A stretch of DNA of 64,000 nucleotides from an uncultured Flavobacteriaceae bacterium (GTDB lineage: Bacteria > Bacteroidota > Bacteroidia > Flavobacteriales > Flavobacteriaceae). Shown in pieces: positions 37,167 through 46,219 of this stretch (its first letter is position 1; the number at the start of each line of letters is the position of its first letter). The stretch spans positions 496,001 through 560,000 of the forward strand of contig CANMSH010000001.1 in assembly GCA_947500525.1 (NCBI GenBank), given 5' to 3'. The notes beneath the pieces were generated by a model. That model was given only the letters and a program-made list of their open reading frames with translations, searched no databases and had not been told where the DNA came from. The translations under genes were made by a program, and so were the position numbers.

Positions 37167-39020
37167 ATGTGCGGAATTACAGGTTATATAGGCTATCGTG
37201 ATGCCTATCCAATTATTATTAATGGTTTACAACGTCTAGAATATAGAGGTTATGATAGTGCAGGAATTGTACTGTATGACGGAAAAGACATTGTATTGTC
37301 TAAAACAAAGGGAAAAGTAAGCGACCTTTTAGAAAGAACTGCTTCGGAGATTTCAACAAAGGGAAATTTGGGTATTGGTCATACAAGATGGGCGACCCAT
37401 GGAGTACCTAATGATGTAAACTCACACCCTCATACTTCGGCATCAGGAGAATTGGTCATCGTACATAATGGAATCATAGAGAACTATGACACAATAAAAA
37501 AGGAACTTACCAATAGAGGATATTCGTTTAAAAGTGATACAGACACTGAAGTACTTGTTAACCTCATTGAGGAAGTAAAAAAACAATACAAGGTAAAATT
37601 AGGAAAGGCAGTTCAAATTGCGCTGAATCAAGTCATTGGAGCTTATGCAATCGCTGTTTTTGATAAAAGTAAACCTGATGAAATTGTAGTAGCTCGTTTA
37701 GGGAGTCCTATTGCTATAGGAATAGGAAAAGATAAGAAAGAATTCTTTGTTGCCTCAGATGCTTCTCCGTTTATCGAATATACAAAAGATGCCATTTATT
37801 TAGAAGATGAAGAAATGGCCATTATTAAAGTTGGTAAGGATGTTGAAATAAGAAAGATTCATGATGATTCATTGGTTGATGCTGATGTACAGGAATTGCA
37901 AATGAACCTTGAACAAATTGAAAAAAGTGGTTATGATCACTTTATGTTGAAAGAAATATATGAGCAACCTAGAGCCATTACAGATACATATCGAGGAAGA
38001 TTATTGAGAAATGAAGGCTTAATTAAGATGGCTGGTGTTGAGGATAATATGAAGAAGTTTTTGAACGCCGATCGTATTATTATTGTAGCATGCGGTACAT
38101 CTTGGCATGCCGGATTAGTAGCTGAATATATATTTGAAGAATTTGCGAGAATTCCTGTTGAAGTAGAATATGCTTCCGAATTTAGGTATAGAAATCCAAT
38201 TATAACTGAAAAAGATGTCTTAATAGCAATTTCACAATCAGGTGAAACAGCCGATACCTTGGCAGCTGTTAAGTTAGCTAAAGAAAAAGGAGCATTTGTT
38301 TTTGGTGTATGTAACGTGGTAGGATCTTCCATTGCTAGAGAAACGCATGCTGGAGCTTACACGCATGCTGGTCCAGAAATAGGAGTTGCTTCTACTAAAG
38401 CGTTCACAACGCAAATTACCGTGTTGTCATTGATGGCGCTGCGATTATCAAGAGCGAAAGGAACGATGTCTAGTTCTGATTATAGGCTTCATTTGCAAGA
38501 GTTAGAGCTGATTCCAGAAAAGGTAGAAAGAGCGCTAAAAATAGATGAACACGTAAAAGAAATTGCGAAAGAATATTTGCTTTCTACCAATTGCTTATAC
38601 CTAGGTAGAGGATATAATTTTCCAGTTGCTTTAGAAGGAGCCTTAAAATTAAAAGAGATCTCGTACATTCATGCCGAAGGATATCCTGCAGCCGAAATGA
38701 AACATGGTCCTATTGCACTAATTGACGATAGAATGCCAGTAATTGTAATTGCTACAAGTATGGGACACTATGAAAAAGTAGTCAGCAATATTCAAGAGAT
38801 TAAATCAAGAAAAGGAAAAATTATTGCCGTGGTAACGGAAGGTGACGTGCAGGTAAAAGAAATCGCAGATCACGTGATTGAGATACCCGAAACAGAAGAA
38901 GCGTTTACACCATTATTGACAACAATTCCTTTGCAACTATTATCTTATCACATAGCAGTGATGCGTAATTGTAATGTAGATCAACCTAGAAACCTAGCAA
39001 AGTCTGTTACAGTAGAATAA
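37167..39020 (+). CDS. glmS: Glutamine-fructose-6-phosphate aminotransferase (isomerizing)
   Basis: A 617-residue enzyme that makes glucosamine-6-phosphate from fructose-6-phosphate and glutamine, the first step to UDP-GlcNAc for peptidoglycan and LPS. The N-terminal nucleophile is Cys2 (MCGITGYIG), with RLEYRGYDSAG, TRWATHG and HNGIIENY as glutaminase motifs. Two SIS domains carry ACGTSWHAG, SQSGETADT and the C-terminal AEMKHGPIALI, ending in LAKSVTVE. Full length and typical throughout. No glmS ribozyme is expected or seen upstream. It is convergent with pth. Confidence 0.98.
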   Translation: MCGITGYIGYRDAYPIIINGLQRLEYRGYDSAGIVLYDGKDIVLSKTKGKVSDLLERTASEISTKGNLGIGHTRWATHGVPNDVNSHPHTSASGELVIVHNGIIENYDTIKKELTNRGYSFKSDTDTEVLVNLIEEVKKQYKVKLGKAVQIALNQVIGAYAIAVFDKSKPDEIVVARLGSPIAIGIGKDKKEFFVASDASPFIEYTKDAIYLEDEEMAIIKVGKDVEIRKIHDDSLVDADVQELQMNLEQIEKSGYDHFMLKEIYEQPRAITDTYRGRLLRNEGLIKMAGVEDNMKKFLNADRIIIVACGTSWHAGLVAEYIFEEFARIPVEVEYASEFRYRNPIITEKDVLIAISQSGETADTLAAVKLAKEKGAFVFGVCNVVGSSIARETHAGAYTHAGPEIGVASTKAFTTQITVLSLMALRLSRAKGTMSSSDYRLHLQELELIPEKVERALKIDEHVKEIAKEYLLSTNCLYLGRGYNFPVALEGALKLKEISYIHAEGYPAAEMKHGPIALIDDRMPVIVIATSMGHYEKVVSNIQEIKSRKGKIIAVVTEGDVQVKEIADHVIEIPETEEAFTPLLTTIPLQLLSYHIAVMRNCNVDQPRNLAKSVTVE

Positions 39021-39021
39021 C

Positions 39022-39588
39022 TTATTTTCCATTAAATTCACTCATGGTATGTGCCACTCCGGCAGTACCAAAAGATTTCACTAACTGGACGGCTTTTTCA
39101 AGTCGTTCAGGGAGGATTTCATTTTCTTTGTCACTCCATTTTCCCAGCACATAATTTACTTGCCTTCCTTTTTTAAATGTATCGCTGATTCCGAATCTAA
39201 ATCGAGCATATTGCTGGGTGTTCAGTATTTCATTGATGTGCTTAAGGCCATTATGGCCACCAGCACTTCCTTTTGGTTTCAACCGAATGGTGCCAAATGA
39301 GATATTCAAATCGTCGCAGATTACAAGTATGTTCTCCAATGGAACTTTTTCTTTTGTCATCCAATACATTACTGCTTTACCACTCAGATTCATATAGGTT
39401 GAGGGCTTTAATAAGATAAAAGTCCTCCCCTTGAATCTAAAACTAGCGACAGCACCTAGCTTTTCATTTTTAAAAGTTACTTCATTTATAGATGCAAGTT
39501 CATCTAAGATTTTGAAGCCAATATTATGACGAGTATCGTCATACTCAGTTCCAATGTTTCCTAAACCAACAATAAGATATTTTTTCAT
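39022..39588 (-). CDS. pth: Peptidyl-tRNA hydrolase
   Basis: A 188-residue enzyme that releases stalled peptides from peptidyl-tRNA. KKYLIVGLGNIGTEYDDTRHNIGF contains the catalytic His of the TRHNxGF motif; PSTYMNLSGKAV, ICDDLNISFGTIRLKPKGSAGGHNGLK and FRFGIS follow. The frame is open another 20 codons upstream to 39648 (MRIISWIKSLF), but that start adds a segment absent from the family, so I use ATG 39588. It is transcribed after rplY, with a terminator between them, so a separate promoter in 39589-39671 is likely. Confidence 0.95.
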   Translation of the reverse strand: MKKYLIVGLGNIGTEYDDTRHNIGFKILDELASINEVTFKNEKLGAVASFRFKGRTFILLKPSTYMNLSGKAVMYWMTKEKVPLENILVICDDLNISFGTIRLKPKGSAGGHNGLKHINEILNTQQYARFRFGISDTFKKGRQVNYVLGKWSDKENEILPERLEKAVQLVKSFGTAGVAHTMSEFNGK

Positions 39589-39671
39589 ACTGATATTTGT
39601 AATGTTCTTCTTTAGAAAAAGTGATTTAATCCATGAAATAATACGCATCTAACAAAGATACATTTTAACAA

Positions 39672-39702
39672 CAAAAAAAGCTCCACATGATGCAGAGCTT
39701 TT
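39672..39702 (-). terminator. Terminator after rplY
   Basis: On the minus strand an 8-bp stem (AAAAGCTC/GAGCTTTT, 39676-39702) with an 11-nt loop is followed directly by a T run. It lies 21 nt past the rplY stop. Confidence 0.8.
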
Positions 39703-39722
39703 ATAAATTATAAGAATATTAA

Positions 39723-40364
39723 TTATTCCTGTGGTGCAGCAGCTTCTGGAGTTGCTCCGTCTGCAGTTTCTGCTCCTTCTTCACCTTCCACTTCATCATC
39801 ATCATCCTCAACAACAGCAGCACGTGCCATTCTTACTTGAACAACCACCATACTTTCTGGGTGCAGTATCGTATAAGCGTCATTTTGTAAGTCTCTTACA
39901 AAAACTTTGTCTCCGATTTTTAGCTTAGAAATATCAGCTGAAATATAATCTGGTAAGTTAGAAGGGATAGCTTTTATTTTTAGCTTACGATTTGGAAATC
40001 GTAAGTTACCACCATTCAATACACCTGGCGAACTTCCTTCTAATTGTACAGGAATATTCAAAGCCACTGGCTTATCATCAAATATTTGATAAAAATCTAT
40101 ATGTAAGATTTTATCAGTTACTGGATGAAACTGAATATCTTGAAGGATAGCGGCAAGATTCTCACCACTTTCTAACTCGATCGATGCTGTGTAAACACTT
40201 GGAGTATACACTAAATTTTTAAACGCTAATTCGTTCGCTGAAAAATGTATTGGTTGATCACCTCCGTATAACACGCAAGGCACCTTTCCAGCATTACGTA
40301 AGGCTTTAGTCGATACTTTACCTACGCTTTCTCTTTTGGATCCTTTGATCGTAATTGATTTCAT
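39723..40364 (-). CDS. rplY: 50S ribosomal protein L25/general stress protein Ctc
   Basis: A 213-residue long-form L25 (Ctc/TL5). The N-terminal 5S-rRNA-binding domain starts [55 protein letters not shown] and [16 protein letters not shown] mark the L25-TL5 beta domains. The last 30 residues are an acidic, low-complexity Glu/Asp/Ala tail ([13 protein letters not shown]) typical of Bacteroidota. It follows prs in the same direction (17 nt), an arrangement conserved across many bacteria, and ends at a clear terminator. Confidence 0.95.
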   Translation of the reverse strand: MKSITIKGSKRESVGKVSTKALRNAGKVPCVLYGGDQPIHFSANELAFKNLVYTPSVYTASIELESGENLAAILQDIQFHPVTDKILHIDFYQIFDDKPVALNIPVQLEGSSPGVLNGGNLRFPNRKLKIKAIPSNLPDYISADISKLKIGDKVFVRDLQNDAYTILHPESMVVVQVRMARAAVVEDDDDEVEGEEGAETADGATPEAAAPQE

Positions 40365-40381
40365 TACTTAATTATATTTAT

Positions 40382-41323
40382 TTACATTAAAAATTGATCA
40401 CTGATGGATGTGTTGTTTTGAACTTTGTGCATCACATCAGCAAATAAAGGGGCGCAAGATACAACTTTTATCTTAGAAAGCTCCTGTTTTACAGGAATTG
40501 TATCTGTAATAATAAGTTGTTCTAATTTGGAATTTTGAATGCGTTCATACGCCTCACCTGAGAGCACAGCATGTGTACAAATTGCACGCACACTTTTGGC
40601 ACCTTTTTCCATCATTAAATCAGCGGCTTTTGTTAAAGTTCCTGCCGTATCAATCATGTCATCAACCAAAATAACGTTTCTATCTTTCACACTGCCAATC
40701 AACTCCATATGCGATATGACATTGGCCTTTAAACGCTGTTTGTAACAGATCACTACTTCGCTTTCTAAAAATTTTGAATATGCATAGGCACGCTTAGAAC
40801 CTCCCATATCTGGAGAGGCAATCGTAATGTTGTCAAGATTCAAGGCCTTAATCTCAGGCAAGAAAATAGTAGAGGCATACAAATGGTCTACTGGTTTCTC
40901 GAAAAATCCTTGAATTTGATCTGCGTGTAAATCCATCGTGATAATACGTGTAGCTCCGGCAGCTTGTAATAAGTTGGCGACCATCTTGGCAGCGATCGGT
41001 ACCCGAGGTTTGTCTTTTCTATCTTGTCTAGCCCAACCAAAATAGGGCATAACTGCTGTGATATGTCTAGCAGATGCTCTTTTGGCTGCATCTATCATTA
41101 ACAACATTTCCATTAAATTGTCAGATGGAGGACACGTAGATCCTATGATAAAGATACGTCTTCCGCGAATCGATTCATCGAAAGACACTTGAAACTCACC
41201 ATCACTGAATATATTTTTTTTAGATTTTCCAAGCTCTCCTCCATATTCGTCAGCAATTCGCTGTGCTAATTTAGTAGATTGTGTACAGGCAAAGAGTTTT
41301 GGTTTAGGTATTTTTTGTTTCAT
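40382..41323 (-). CDS. prs: Ribose-phosphate pyrophosphokinase
   Basis: A 313-residue PRPP synthetase, making PRPP from ribose-5-phosphate and ATP for nucleotide, His and Trp synthesis. It shows FACTQSTKLAQRIADEYG, GRRIFIIGSTCPPSDNLMEMLLMIDAAKRASA, the catalytic-loop region YFGWARQDRK, MDLHADQIQGFFE and the PRPP-binding loop ILVDDMIDTAGTL. It is a class I enzyme of standard length. It is first in a two-gene operon with rplY. A TACTTTTG element on the minus strand lies about 50 nt upstream. Confidence 0.97.
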   Translation of the reverse strand: MKQKIPKPKLFACTQSTKLAQRIADEYGGELGKSKKNIFSDGEFQVSFDESIRGRRIFIIGSTCPPSDNLMEMLLMIDAAKRASARHITAVMPYFGWARQDRKDKPRVPIAAKMVANLLQAAGATRIITMDLHADQIQGFFEKPVDHLYASTIFLPEIKALNLDNITIASPDMGGSKRAYAYSKFLESEVVICYKQRLKANVISHMELIGSVKDRNVILVDDMIDTAGTLTKAADLMMEKGAKSVRAICTHAVLSGEAYERIQNSKLEQLIITDTIPVKQELSKIKVVSCAPLFADVMHKVQNNTSISDQFLM

Positions 41324-41371
41324 TGTTTAGTTGTGTGTTATTTGAAATTTGAGTTGTTAATGTGTTGAACA

Positions 41372-41379
41372 CAAAAGTA
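41372..41379 (-). promoter_or_regulatory. -7 promoter element before prs
   Basis: TACTTTTG on the minus strand fits TAnnTTTG, 49 nt before the prs start. No properly spaced TTG is visible. Confidence 0.35.
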
Positions 41380-41444
41380 GAAATTATTTAAAGAGTAGTA
41401 TAATACTTACAATGGTATTTTTATGGTAAACCAAATTTATTTTT

Positions 41445-41452
41445 TAGATTTG
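41445..41452 (+). promoter_or_regulatory. -7 promoter element before tRNA-Leu
   Basis: TAGATTTG fits TAnnTTTG, ending 17 nt before the first base of the tRNA, a natural distance for a tRNA promoter. Confidence 0.45.
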
Positions 41453-41469
41453 CACCACTCTTAAAAAAT

Positions 41470-41551
41470 GCTCGAGTGGCGGAATTGGTAGACGCGCTGG
41501 ATTCAAAATCCAGTTCTTTCGGGAGTGTGGGTTCGATTCCCACCTCGAGTA
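41470..41551 (+). tRNA. tRNA-Leu (anticodon CAA)
   Basis: The acceptor arm GCTCGAG pairs with CTCGAGT (one G-U at the end). The D arm includes GGAATTGGTAGAC, the anticodon arm is CTGGA-TTCAAAA-TCCAG with anticodon CAA at 41504-41506, the long variable arm TTCTTTCGGGAGT marks a class II tRNA, and the T arm is GTGGG-TTCGATT-CCCAC. CCA is not encoded; ACA follows. It reads Leu codon UUG. Its 3' end is the left edge of a candidate genomic island. Confidence 0.97.
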
Positions 41552-41556
41552 CAAAC
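41530..41556 (+). repeat. attL-like direct repeat at the tRNA 3' end
   Basis: The last 22 nt of tRNA-Leu plus 5 nt recur at 46964-46990 with 25 of 27 positions identical, including an uninterrupted 17-nt match at the right end (CCACCTCGAGTACAAAC). This is the usual form of an integrase attachment core at a tRNA gene. Confidence 0.75.
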
Positions 41557-41560
41557 ATTG

Positions 41561-41602
41561 AAGCTTAACTATTTCTAAAAGAACTTGTTGAGCTTTTTTA
41601 TT
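41561..41602 (+). terminator. Terminator just after tRNA-Leu, inside the island edge
   Basis: AAGCTTAAC pairs with GTTGAGCTT (one G-U pair) across an 18-nt loop and is followed by TTTTTATTTT. It would end the tRNA transcript now that the island separates the tRNA from the downstream hairpin at 47014. Confidence 0.6.
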
Positions 41603-41921
41603 TTATAAAATGGAGATCAAATTTTTTAGTTAAAACCATGAAAATAACTATAATCTAGATAGTTTTTTTGGTATTTGTTTACGAATAATTAGAATAAGTT
41701 TAACTGTCAAAACTTGGCAGTGAGAAGAGTTAACTTTGATAATTAATTATAGATCGTATTAACTTTTGGCGCCTAAAAAAATATAATTGGTTGGAATTTT
41801 TATTACATTTATATAAGGTTAATTCACTGGGGGTAGGAGTTCAGTTATAGGCATTACAGCTAGACTAGATTTTCTTTCCTTTTTTTAACATCAACAAATC
41901 TTAACTAATATCTAAATTACT
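41603..41921 (+). other. AT-rich leader of the island operon
   Basis: There is no gene in these 319 nt. A TAACTTTG at 41731-41738 fits the -7 promoter element, with a TTG 14 nt upstream (shorter than the usual 17-23 spacing). If used, the leader of the first island gene would be about 180 nt. I see no other structure. Confidence 0.35.
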
Positions 41922-43361
41922 ATGAAACAAATTTACAAACTTTTTCTCTGCTGTTGTTTTATGTCAATAGCTGTTAATGCACAAGACACACTTGATTGCG
42001 ATTATAATTTTGGAGCCGCTAAATTTTATTTAGAAGGTAATGAAAATATTGATCCTAATTTATCTAAAGCAATAGAGTATCTTACTCCTTGCGTTGAGTC
42101 AGGCGATGCTAGGGCACAATTGCTAATGGCAAGAATTCATCTTAACGACAATGATATTGTGCAAAATAAGAAGGGATTTCAATTAACTAAGAAAGCGGCT
42201 AAGCAAAATTATCCACTAGCCGCGTATGACATGGGGGTTTTGTTTAAATATGGAAATGGAGGTAAAGAACAAAATTTAAAAAAAGCGGTAAAATGGTTTA
42301 AAAAAGGTCATGAATTGGGAAATTCTAAAGCATCTTATGCCTTAGGCTATATGTATTTAAAAGGTTTTGGAGGAGAGTATCAAAACTATAAAAAAGCTGT
42401 AAAATGGTTTAAGAAAAGTGAAGACCCCATGGCTAAACAATGGTTAGCAGTATGTCACTATTTTGGTTATGGTGTGGATGAAAATAAATCGAAAGCTCTT
42501 AAAATGTTGAGAAGTGATTCAATAGAGAATGGTGAAGTGCTGTTGACATCTTTAGAACAAGCCGTTTTACAAAATGAATTAAACGAAGAAGAAGCATTTA
42601 TACTTAATGAATTATCGAAAGACGAAACCACTACTGAAGAAAGTCAAATAGTTCCGCAAAATTTATCCGGTAAGTGGACAGGTTCATTAATTCAATTAGA
42701 CTGGGCGAATACCAAGGTGATGCAAAAATTTCCCACTACCATAGAGTTTGAGAAAGGTTCTGGTACTGATAATTTCACATACAAATCTGTAATAGATCAA
42801 AATGAAAACCTTGGTGAGGGCTACCAATTAGAAAGTACCATCAATCTTGATAATTTATTGGTTAAATTAAAACGTCCATATTCAATTAATAATAATAGTG
42901 ATATTAATTACCAAGTAGATGCAAAAGAAATAGTTTCATTCGCAATTGAAAATGAACATTATATTGCTATTTCCACTGAAAATTTCATTACTGAATGGAA
43001 AGAGCCTGGAGCACCTTTAGTATTCATTTTAAAGAAAGAAAAAGTTCGTACGGAAAATAACGTACAGATTTCTCAAGAGGCGTTAGACGCCTTGGCAGCT
43101 CAAGAGAATTTCATAAAATTATATCCAAACCCCTTTGAGTCTGATTTAATCATTTCATACGATTTAGATACTAAAATCAATGTCGATGTAACAATTACAA
43201 GTATTGATGGAGCTAGTATACACAATGTAGTTAAGAACCAAGAACAAAATATAGGCACTTATAACTATTACTTTGATGGTAGTAGCATGCCAAAAGGGGT
43301 ATATGTAATTAGTATTGTATACGGCAATGAGAAAAAAACTAAAATGATTGTTAAAAATTAA
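41922..43361 (+). CDS. Secreted Sel1-repeat protein with T9SS sorting domain
   Basis: A 479-residue precursor. A signal peptide (about residues 1-20, ending VNAQ) is followed by four to five Sel1-like repeats over residues ~35-205: AAYDMGVLFKYGNGG, ASYALGYMYLKGFGGEYQNYKKAVKWFKK and AKQWLAVCHYFGYGVDENKSKAL show the A-x-x-x-LG-x-x-Y-x-x-G pattern. A beta-rich domain of unknown type (about 250-375, starting GKWTGSLIQLDW) precedes a T9SS tail (LYPNPFESDLIISY, MPKGVYVISI, KMIVKN). Sel1 repeats are protein-binding scaffolds. It lies 9 nt before the toxin-like gene, so it may be a surface receptor, scaffold or export partner of it; that is an inference. Confidence 0.82.
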   Translation: MKQIYKLFLCCCFMSIAVNAQDTLDCDYNFGAAKFYLEGNENIDPNLSKAIEYLTPCVESGDARAQLLMARIHLNDNDIVQNKKGFQLTKKAAKQNYPLAAYDMGVLFKYGNGGKEQNLKKAVKWFKKGHELGNSKASYALGYMYLKGFGGEYQNYKKAVKWFKKSEDPMAKQWLAVCHYFGYGVDENKSKALKMLRSDSIENGEVLLTSLEQAVLQNELNEEEAFILNELSKDETTTEESQIVPQNLSGKWTGSLIQLDWANTKVMQKFPTTIEFEKGSGTDNFTYKSVIDQNENLGEGYQLESTINLDNLLVKLKRPYSINNNSDINYQVDAKEIVSFAIENEHYIAISTENFITEWKEPGAPLVFILKKEKVRTENNVQISQEALDALAAQENFIKLYPNPFESDLIISYDLDTKINVDVTITSIDGASIHNVVKNQEQNIGTYNYYFDGSSMPKGVYVISIVYGNEKKTKMIVKN

Positions 43362-43370
43362 CAGAACACA

Positions 43371-45392
43371 ATGAAAAAAATATATTTAATATTACTCGTA
43401 ATAGCTGTAAACACATTTAACTTTTCATTGAGCGCACAGTCATTTGGAAACGAACAAGATGAATTCAATACCTTACAATTCAATTTAGAAGATTTTCCTA
43501 AAAAAGCTGGTGACGAAGAGTTTTTACCCGATATTACTTTTGGACAGACTGTTGGATCAGTTCTTGATTCTGAAGCCGCATTTCTGTATGCATACAATAA
43601 AGAATTGGATGAGTGGTTTGCTAGACAGTATGATGTTTTTAAGAAAGAGATTGAAAGGCAATTGAATCAAACGTTCCAAAACTATAACAAGGCCAAAGAT
43701 GCCTATTTCAAACATATAGAAAGGAAGAATGTTCGGAATCAAGTGCCCTTTTTGAAAAATAAATATCAATCTCGGGTAAGTTCAAAGACAAATACGAAAA
43801 GAAGGTCATTGAACAACTTAAAGTTACTGGATTTTAGAGAAACTGAAATAAATATTGGGAACATTAATAATTCAAACTATGCCGATTTCACTTTCAATAA
43901 TACTCCCATAGGACAAATAACGAGTATTAGTCAACTAAATTCGTTGAGAAACCAAGGAATTAATTTATTTCAAAATAATGAGGCGGAACTATTTAATGAT
44001 ACGAGAACACGTGCTAATTTAGCTGGGTTAGATATTCTTAATAATGGTTCTTCTGATCATCCTATTCTAAATAGCCTCTTAGCGCTGCATAATAATCATT
44101 ATAATTCATATACTGAATGGGATCAATTACCACTTATGGTATTGTACTTAAATAATGTTAGAGAATCTCTTGTTGTTACAAAACCAATTCAGGCATTTGA
44201 CTTTGGAAGAAGAGAGTACGTAGAAGATTTTTCTACTTACAAAGGACATGAATCGGTATTTAGTCCTGGTCATTGGCTTATTGCATTTAATCAATTGAGA
44301 TACCAGTTGGGTGATGATGTAGCAAGTCAAATTGCAAAGCAAAGGCATGCCATAGCTAAAGAGGAAGCACTACTAGAAATGTTAGGTACTATAACCGAAG
44401 ATGGAATAAGAACACAAAACTTAATAGAAAATTTAGGCTACCAGAATAATTCAACTGAGGCTATATGGTTAAACAATAATGAAATAGCGGGAGGTTCCAT
44501 TCAAATTTATGTAAGTGCAAATAGTGGTATAAGGACTACAACAAGTTTCGCGAAAAAACTAATCGGTATTTTAATGAATGATTCTTTGTCCTTAGATGAA
44601 AAGTTGAATTTAGCAATCGCTCTTGACGAGGCTTGTTATCCTTTGCCTACAGAAATTACTGAAAATAACGGACAAAGAATTCTTAAAGAATATTCTGATG
44701 AATTTAGAAGACATGGAAAAATCGAATTTGCGGATTATTTAGATTCAATATTTCCTATTAATGAATCATTTAAACGTCAGGAGTTTGAAGATTTACTTAA
44801 ACTAATAAAAAAGGAAAAAGTAAGACTCTTCTTCGATTATATTTATGCGATAGGAAATGTTGTCGTTGATAGTTTCCAACCTGTTATTGAGTACGCCTTA
44901 TGGGAAGTAGGAGGTGCTGCAACATTAAAACTACTTTCTAAACTTCCTACAAAGTGGCTTACAACACCAATAAAAAACGTAATAACAAGACTTCGATCTC
45001 CAAGTTCAAAAGCTTTTGAATCTCTTAAACATGCCAAGAAGTTTGGGTTCAGAAGTTATGATGATTTTGTAAAGTATTTTAAGGATAATAATATTCTAAG
45101 ATCTAAATTTGGCATCGAGATTCATCATCTATTTGAGAAAAGATTGGCTCAATCGCCTGCAATTAGAAATTTCCTAGGAAGTGACACAGGTAAGTGGAAA
45201 TCTATACTTTTAGATAAGAAATTGGAGCATTTAGATTTTTCAGCTGCATGGCAAAAAGCAATTGGTTACAAAGGTCATTCTCCAGGTTGGACAGGTTTTA
45301 ATTCAGATAACGTTACAGTCGAGGCTATGAAAAGAGCAGCTAGAGAGATTTATAAAGATTATCCCGAAATATTGAAAGCATTAGGCTTATGA
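43371..45392 (+). CDS. Secreted polymorphic toxin-like protein with C-terminal HNH-like nuclease domain
   Basis: A 673-residue precursor. A signal peptide spans residues 1-22. Residues ~75-120 are helical and charged (EWFARQYDVFKKEIERQL); the middle (~120-490) matches no family I recognise. A more hydrophobic segment around 505-530 (VIEYALWEVGGAATLKLL) and a short linker lead to a compact C-terminal domain from ~560. It has FGIEIHHLFEKRL (His585, His586, Glu589, Arg591), KLEHLDFSAAWQKAIGY with His620, and an end EIYKDYPEILKALGL. From memory this pattern (HHxxExRF, then EHxxFxxAWxxxIxY, then IYKDYPE) matches C-terminal nuclease domains of LXG/RHS polymorphic toxins. It has no T9SS tail. Its stop overlaps the next gene by 4 nt. 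Confidence 0.62.
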   Translation: MKKIYLILLVIAVNTFNFSLSAQSFGNEQDEFNTLQFNLEDFPKKAGDEEFLPDITFGQTVGSVLDSEAAFLYAYNKELDEWFARQYDVFKKEIERQLNQTFQNYNKAKDAYFKHIERKNVRNQVPFLKNKYQSRVSSKTNTKRRSLNNLKLLDFRETEINIGNINNSNYADFTFNNTPIGQITSISQLNSLRNQGINLFQNNEAELFNDTRTRANLAGLDILNNGSSDHPILNSLLALHNNHYNSYTEWDQLPLMVLYLNNVRESLVVTKPIQAFDFGRREYVEDFSTYKGHESVFSPGHWLIAFNQLRYQLGDDVASQIAKQRHAIAKEEALLEMLGTITEDGIRTQNLIENLGYQNNSTEAIWLNNNEIAGGSIQIYVSANSGIRTTTSFAKKLIGILMNDSLSLDEKLNLAIALDEACYPLPTEITENNGQRILKEYSDEFRRHGKIEFADYLDSIFPINESFKRQEFEDLLKLIKKEKVRLFFDYIYAIGNVVVDSFQPVIEYALWEVGGAATLKLLSKLPTKWLTTPIKNVITRLRSPSSKAFESLKHAKKFGFRSYDDFVKYFKDNNILRSKFGIEIHHLFEKRLAQSPAIRNFLGSDTGKWKSILLDKKLEHLDFSAAWQKAIGYKGHSPGWTGFNSDNVTVEAMKRAAREIYKDYPEILKALGL

Positions 45393-46219
45393 TAAAACAC
45401 TTTTCATTTTTTGCTAAATGGCGTAAAAAAGATGTCGACTTTTTAAATAGTCTAAAACTAGATAAAACAGTTGAAGAAGGGTACTGTGGTTTTCTAATCA
45501 CAGAAGGGGAAGTTTATGAAGAAATAATGGCTCATTTTTCGAAGAAAGATTCCTTATTTACTAAAACTAAACCAGAAGAATTCTCTTGTACTTTTGCAAC
45601 AGTATCATTCTCTATGAAAGAACTTGAGGAAGCTAAATATTATGAACTTAGGGCAACCGGTGATTCAAAAGGAGACCCCCAACCTCAATCTTCATTTGAG
45701 AATAAAACGTTTAATTTTAAATGTGAAAACTGCAATAATGGAAAAGAGCAAATTGCTCCTTTCCGGATTAAAAAAATTAAATGGAAAAAAGGGCAAGTTA
45801 ATTTTACACTGAGAGACCCTGATTATATTTTCTTTAAGAAAGATTTTTACCAAGATATTCTAAAACCTCGTGGTTTAAAATCAAAAGAGGTGATAATTCA
45901 TAAAACGGGGATCGTATCTGAAGATATAGTACAATTGGAAATTCCTTTATCAGAAAGTAAGTTAAATATAGAGAATTCTGCTTATGATAATGAAACTCCT
46001 TGTAACGAATGCACACATAAACAATATTCGGTACAAACATTGGATTACTTTCCTCCGTTTGAAAAAGAATTTGATTTTCATATTTGCAAAACTCAAGAGG
46101 AATTTTTAGGTGGGCGCAGACGTATTATTATTTCTAAAGAATTTTGTAATTTATTAGTTGACCATAAAATACTTAAATTTAATACTTGGGAATTAACCCC
46201 CATGAAACTTAAAATATGA
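45389..46219 (+). CDS. Double-CxxC protein, candidate immunity protein
   Basis: A 276-residue protein with no signal peptide or membrane segment, so cytoplasmic. Two CxxC pairs (KCENCNNG, Cys112/Cys115; PCNECTHK, Cys205/Cys208) about 90 residues apart could jointly bind zinc. The layout resembles the double-CXXCG family, some of whose members are immunity proteins to contact-delivered toxins in myxobacteria, although the Gly after the second Cys is missing here. Its start overlaps the toxin-like gene stop (ATGA), the usual toxin-immunity coupling. I infer it protects the producer from the upstream nuclease domain; homology alone does not prove it. Confidence 0.6.
   Translation: MIKHFSFFAKWRKKDVDFLNSLKLDKTVEEGYCGFLITEGEVYEEIMAHFSKKDSLFTKTKPEEFSCTFATVSFSMKELEEAKYYELRATGDSKGDPQPQSSFENKTFNFKCENCNNGKEQIAPFRIKKIKWKKGQVNFTLRDPDYIFFKKDFYQDILKPRGLKSKEVIIHKTGIVSEDIVQLEIPLSESKLNIENSAYDNETPCNECTHKQYSVQTLDYFPPFEKEFDFHICKTQEEFLGGRRRIIISKEFCNLLVDHKILKFNTWELTPMKLKI

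Noticed and set aside
39589..39648. Twenty-residue N-terminal extension of peptidyl-tRNA hydrolase
   Set aside because: The extension matches nothing in the family, and the catalytic domain starts at ATG 39588.
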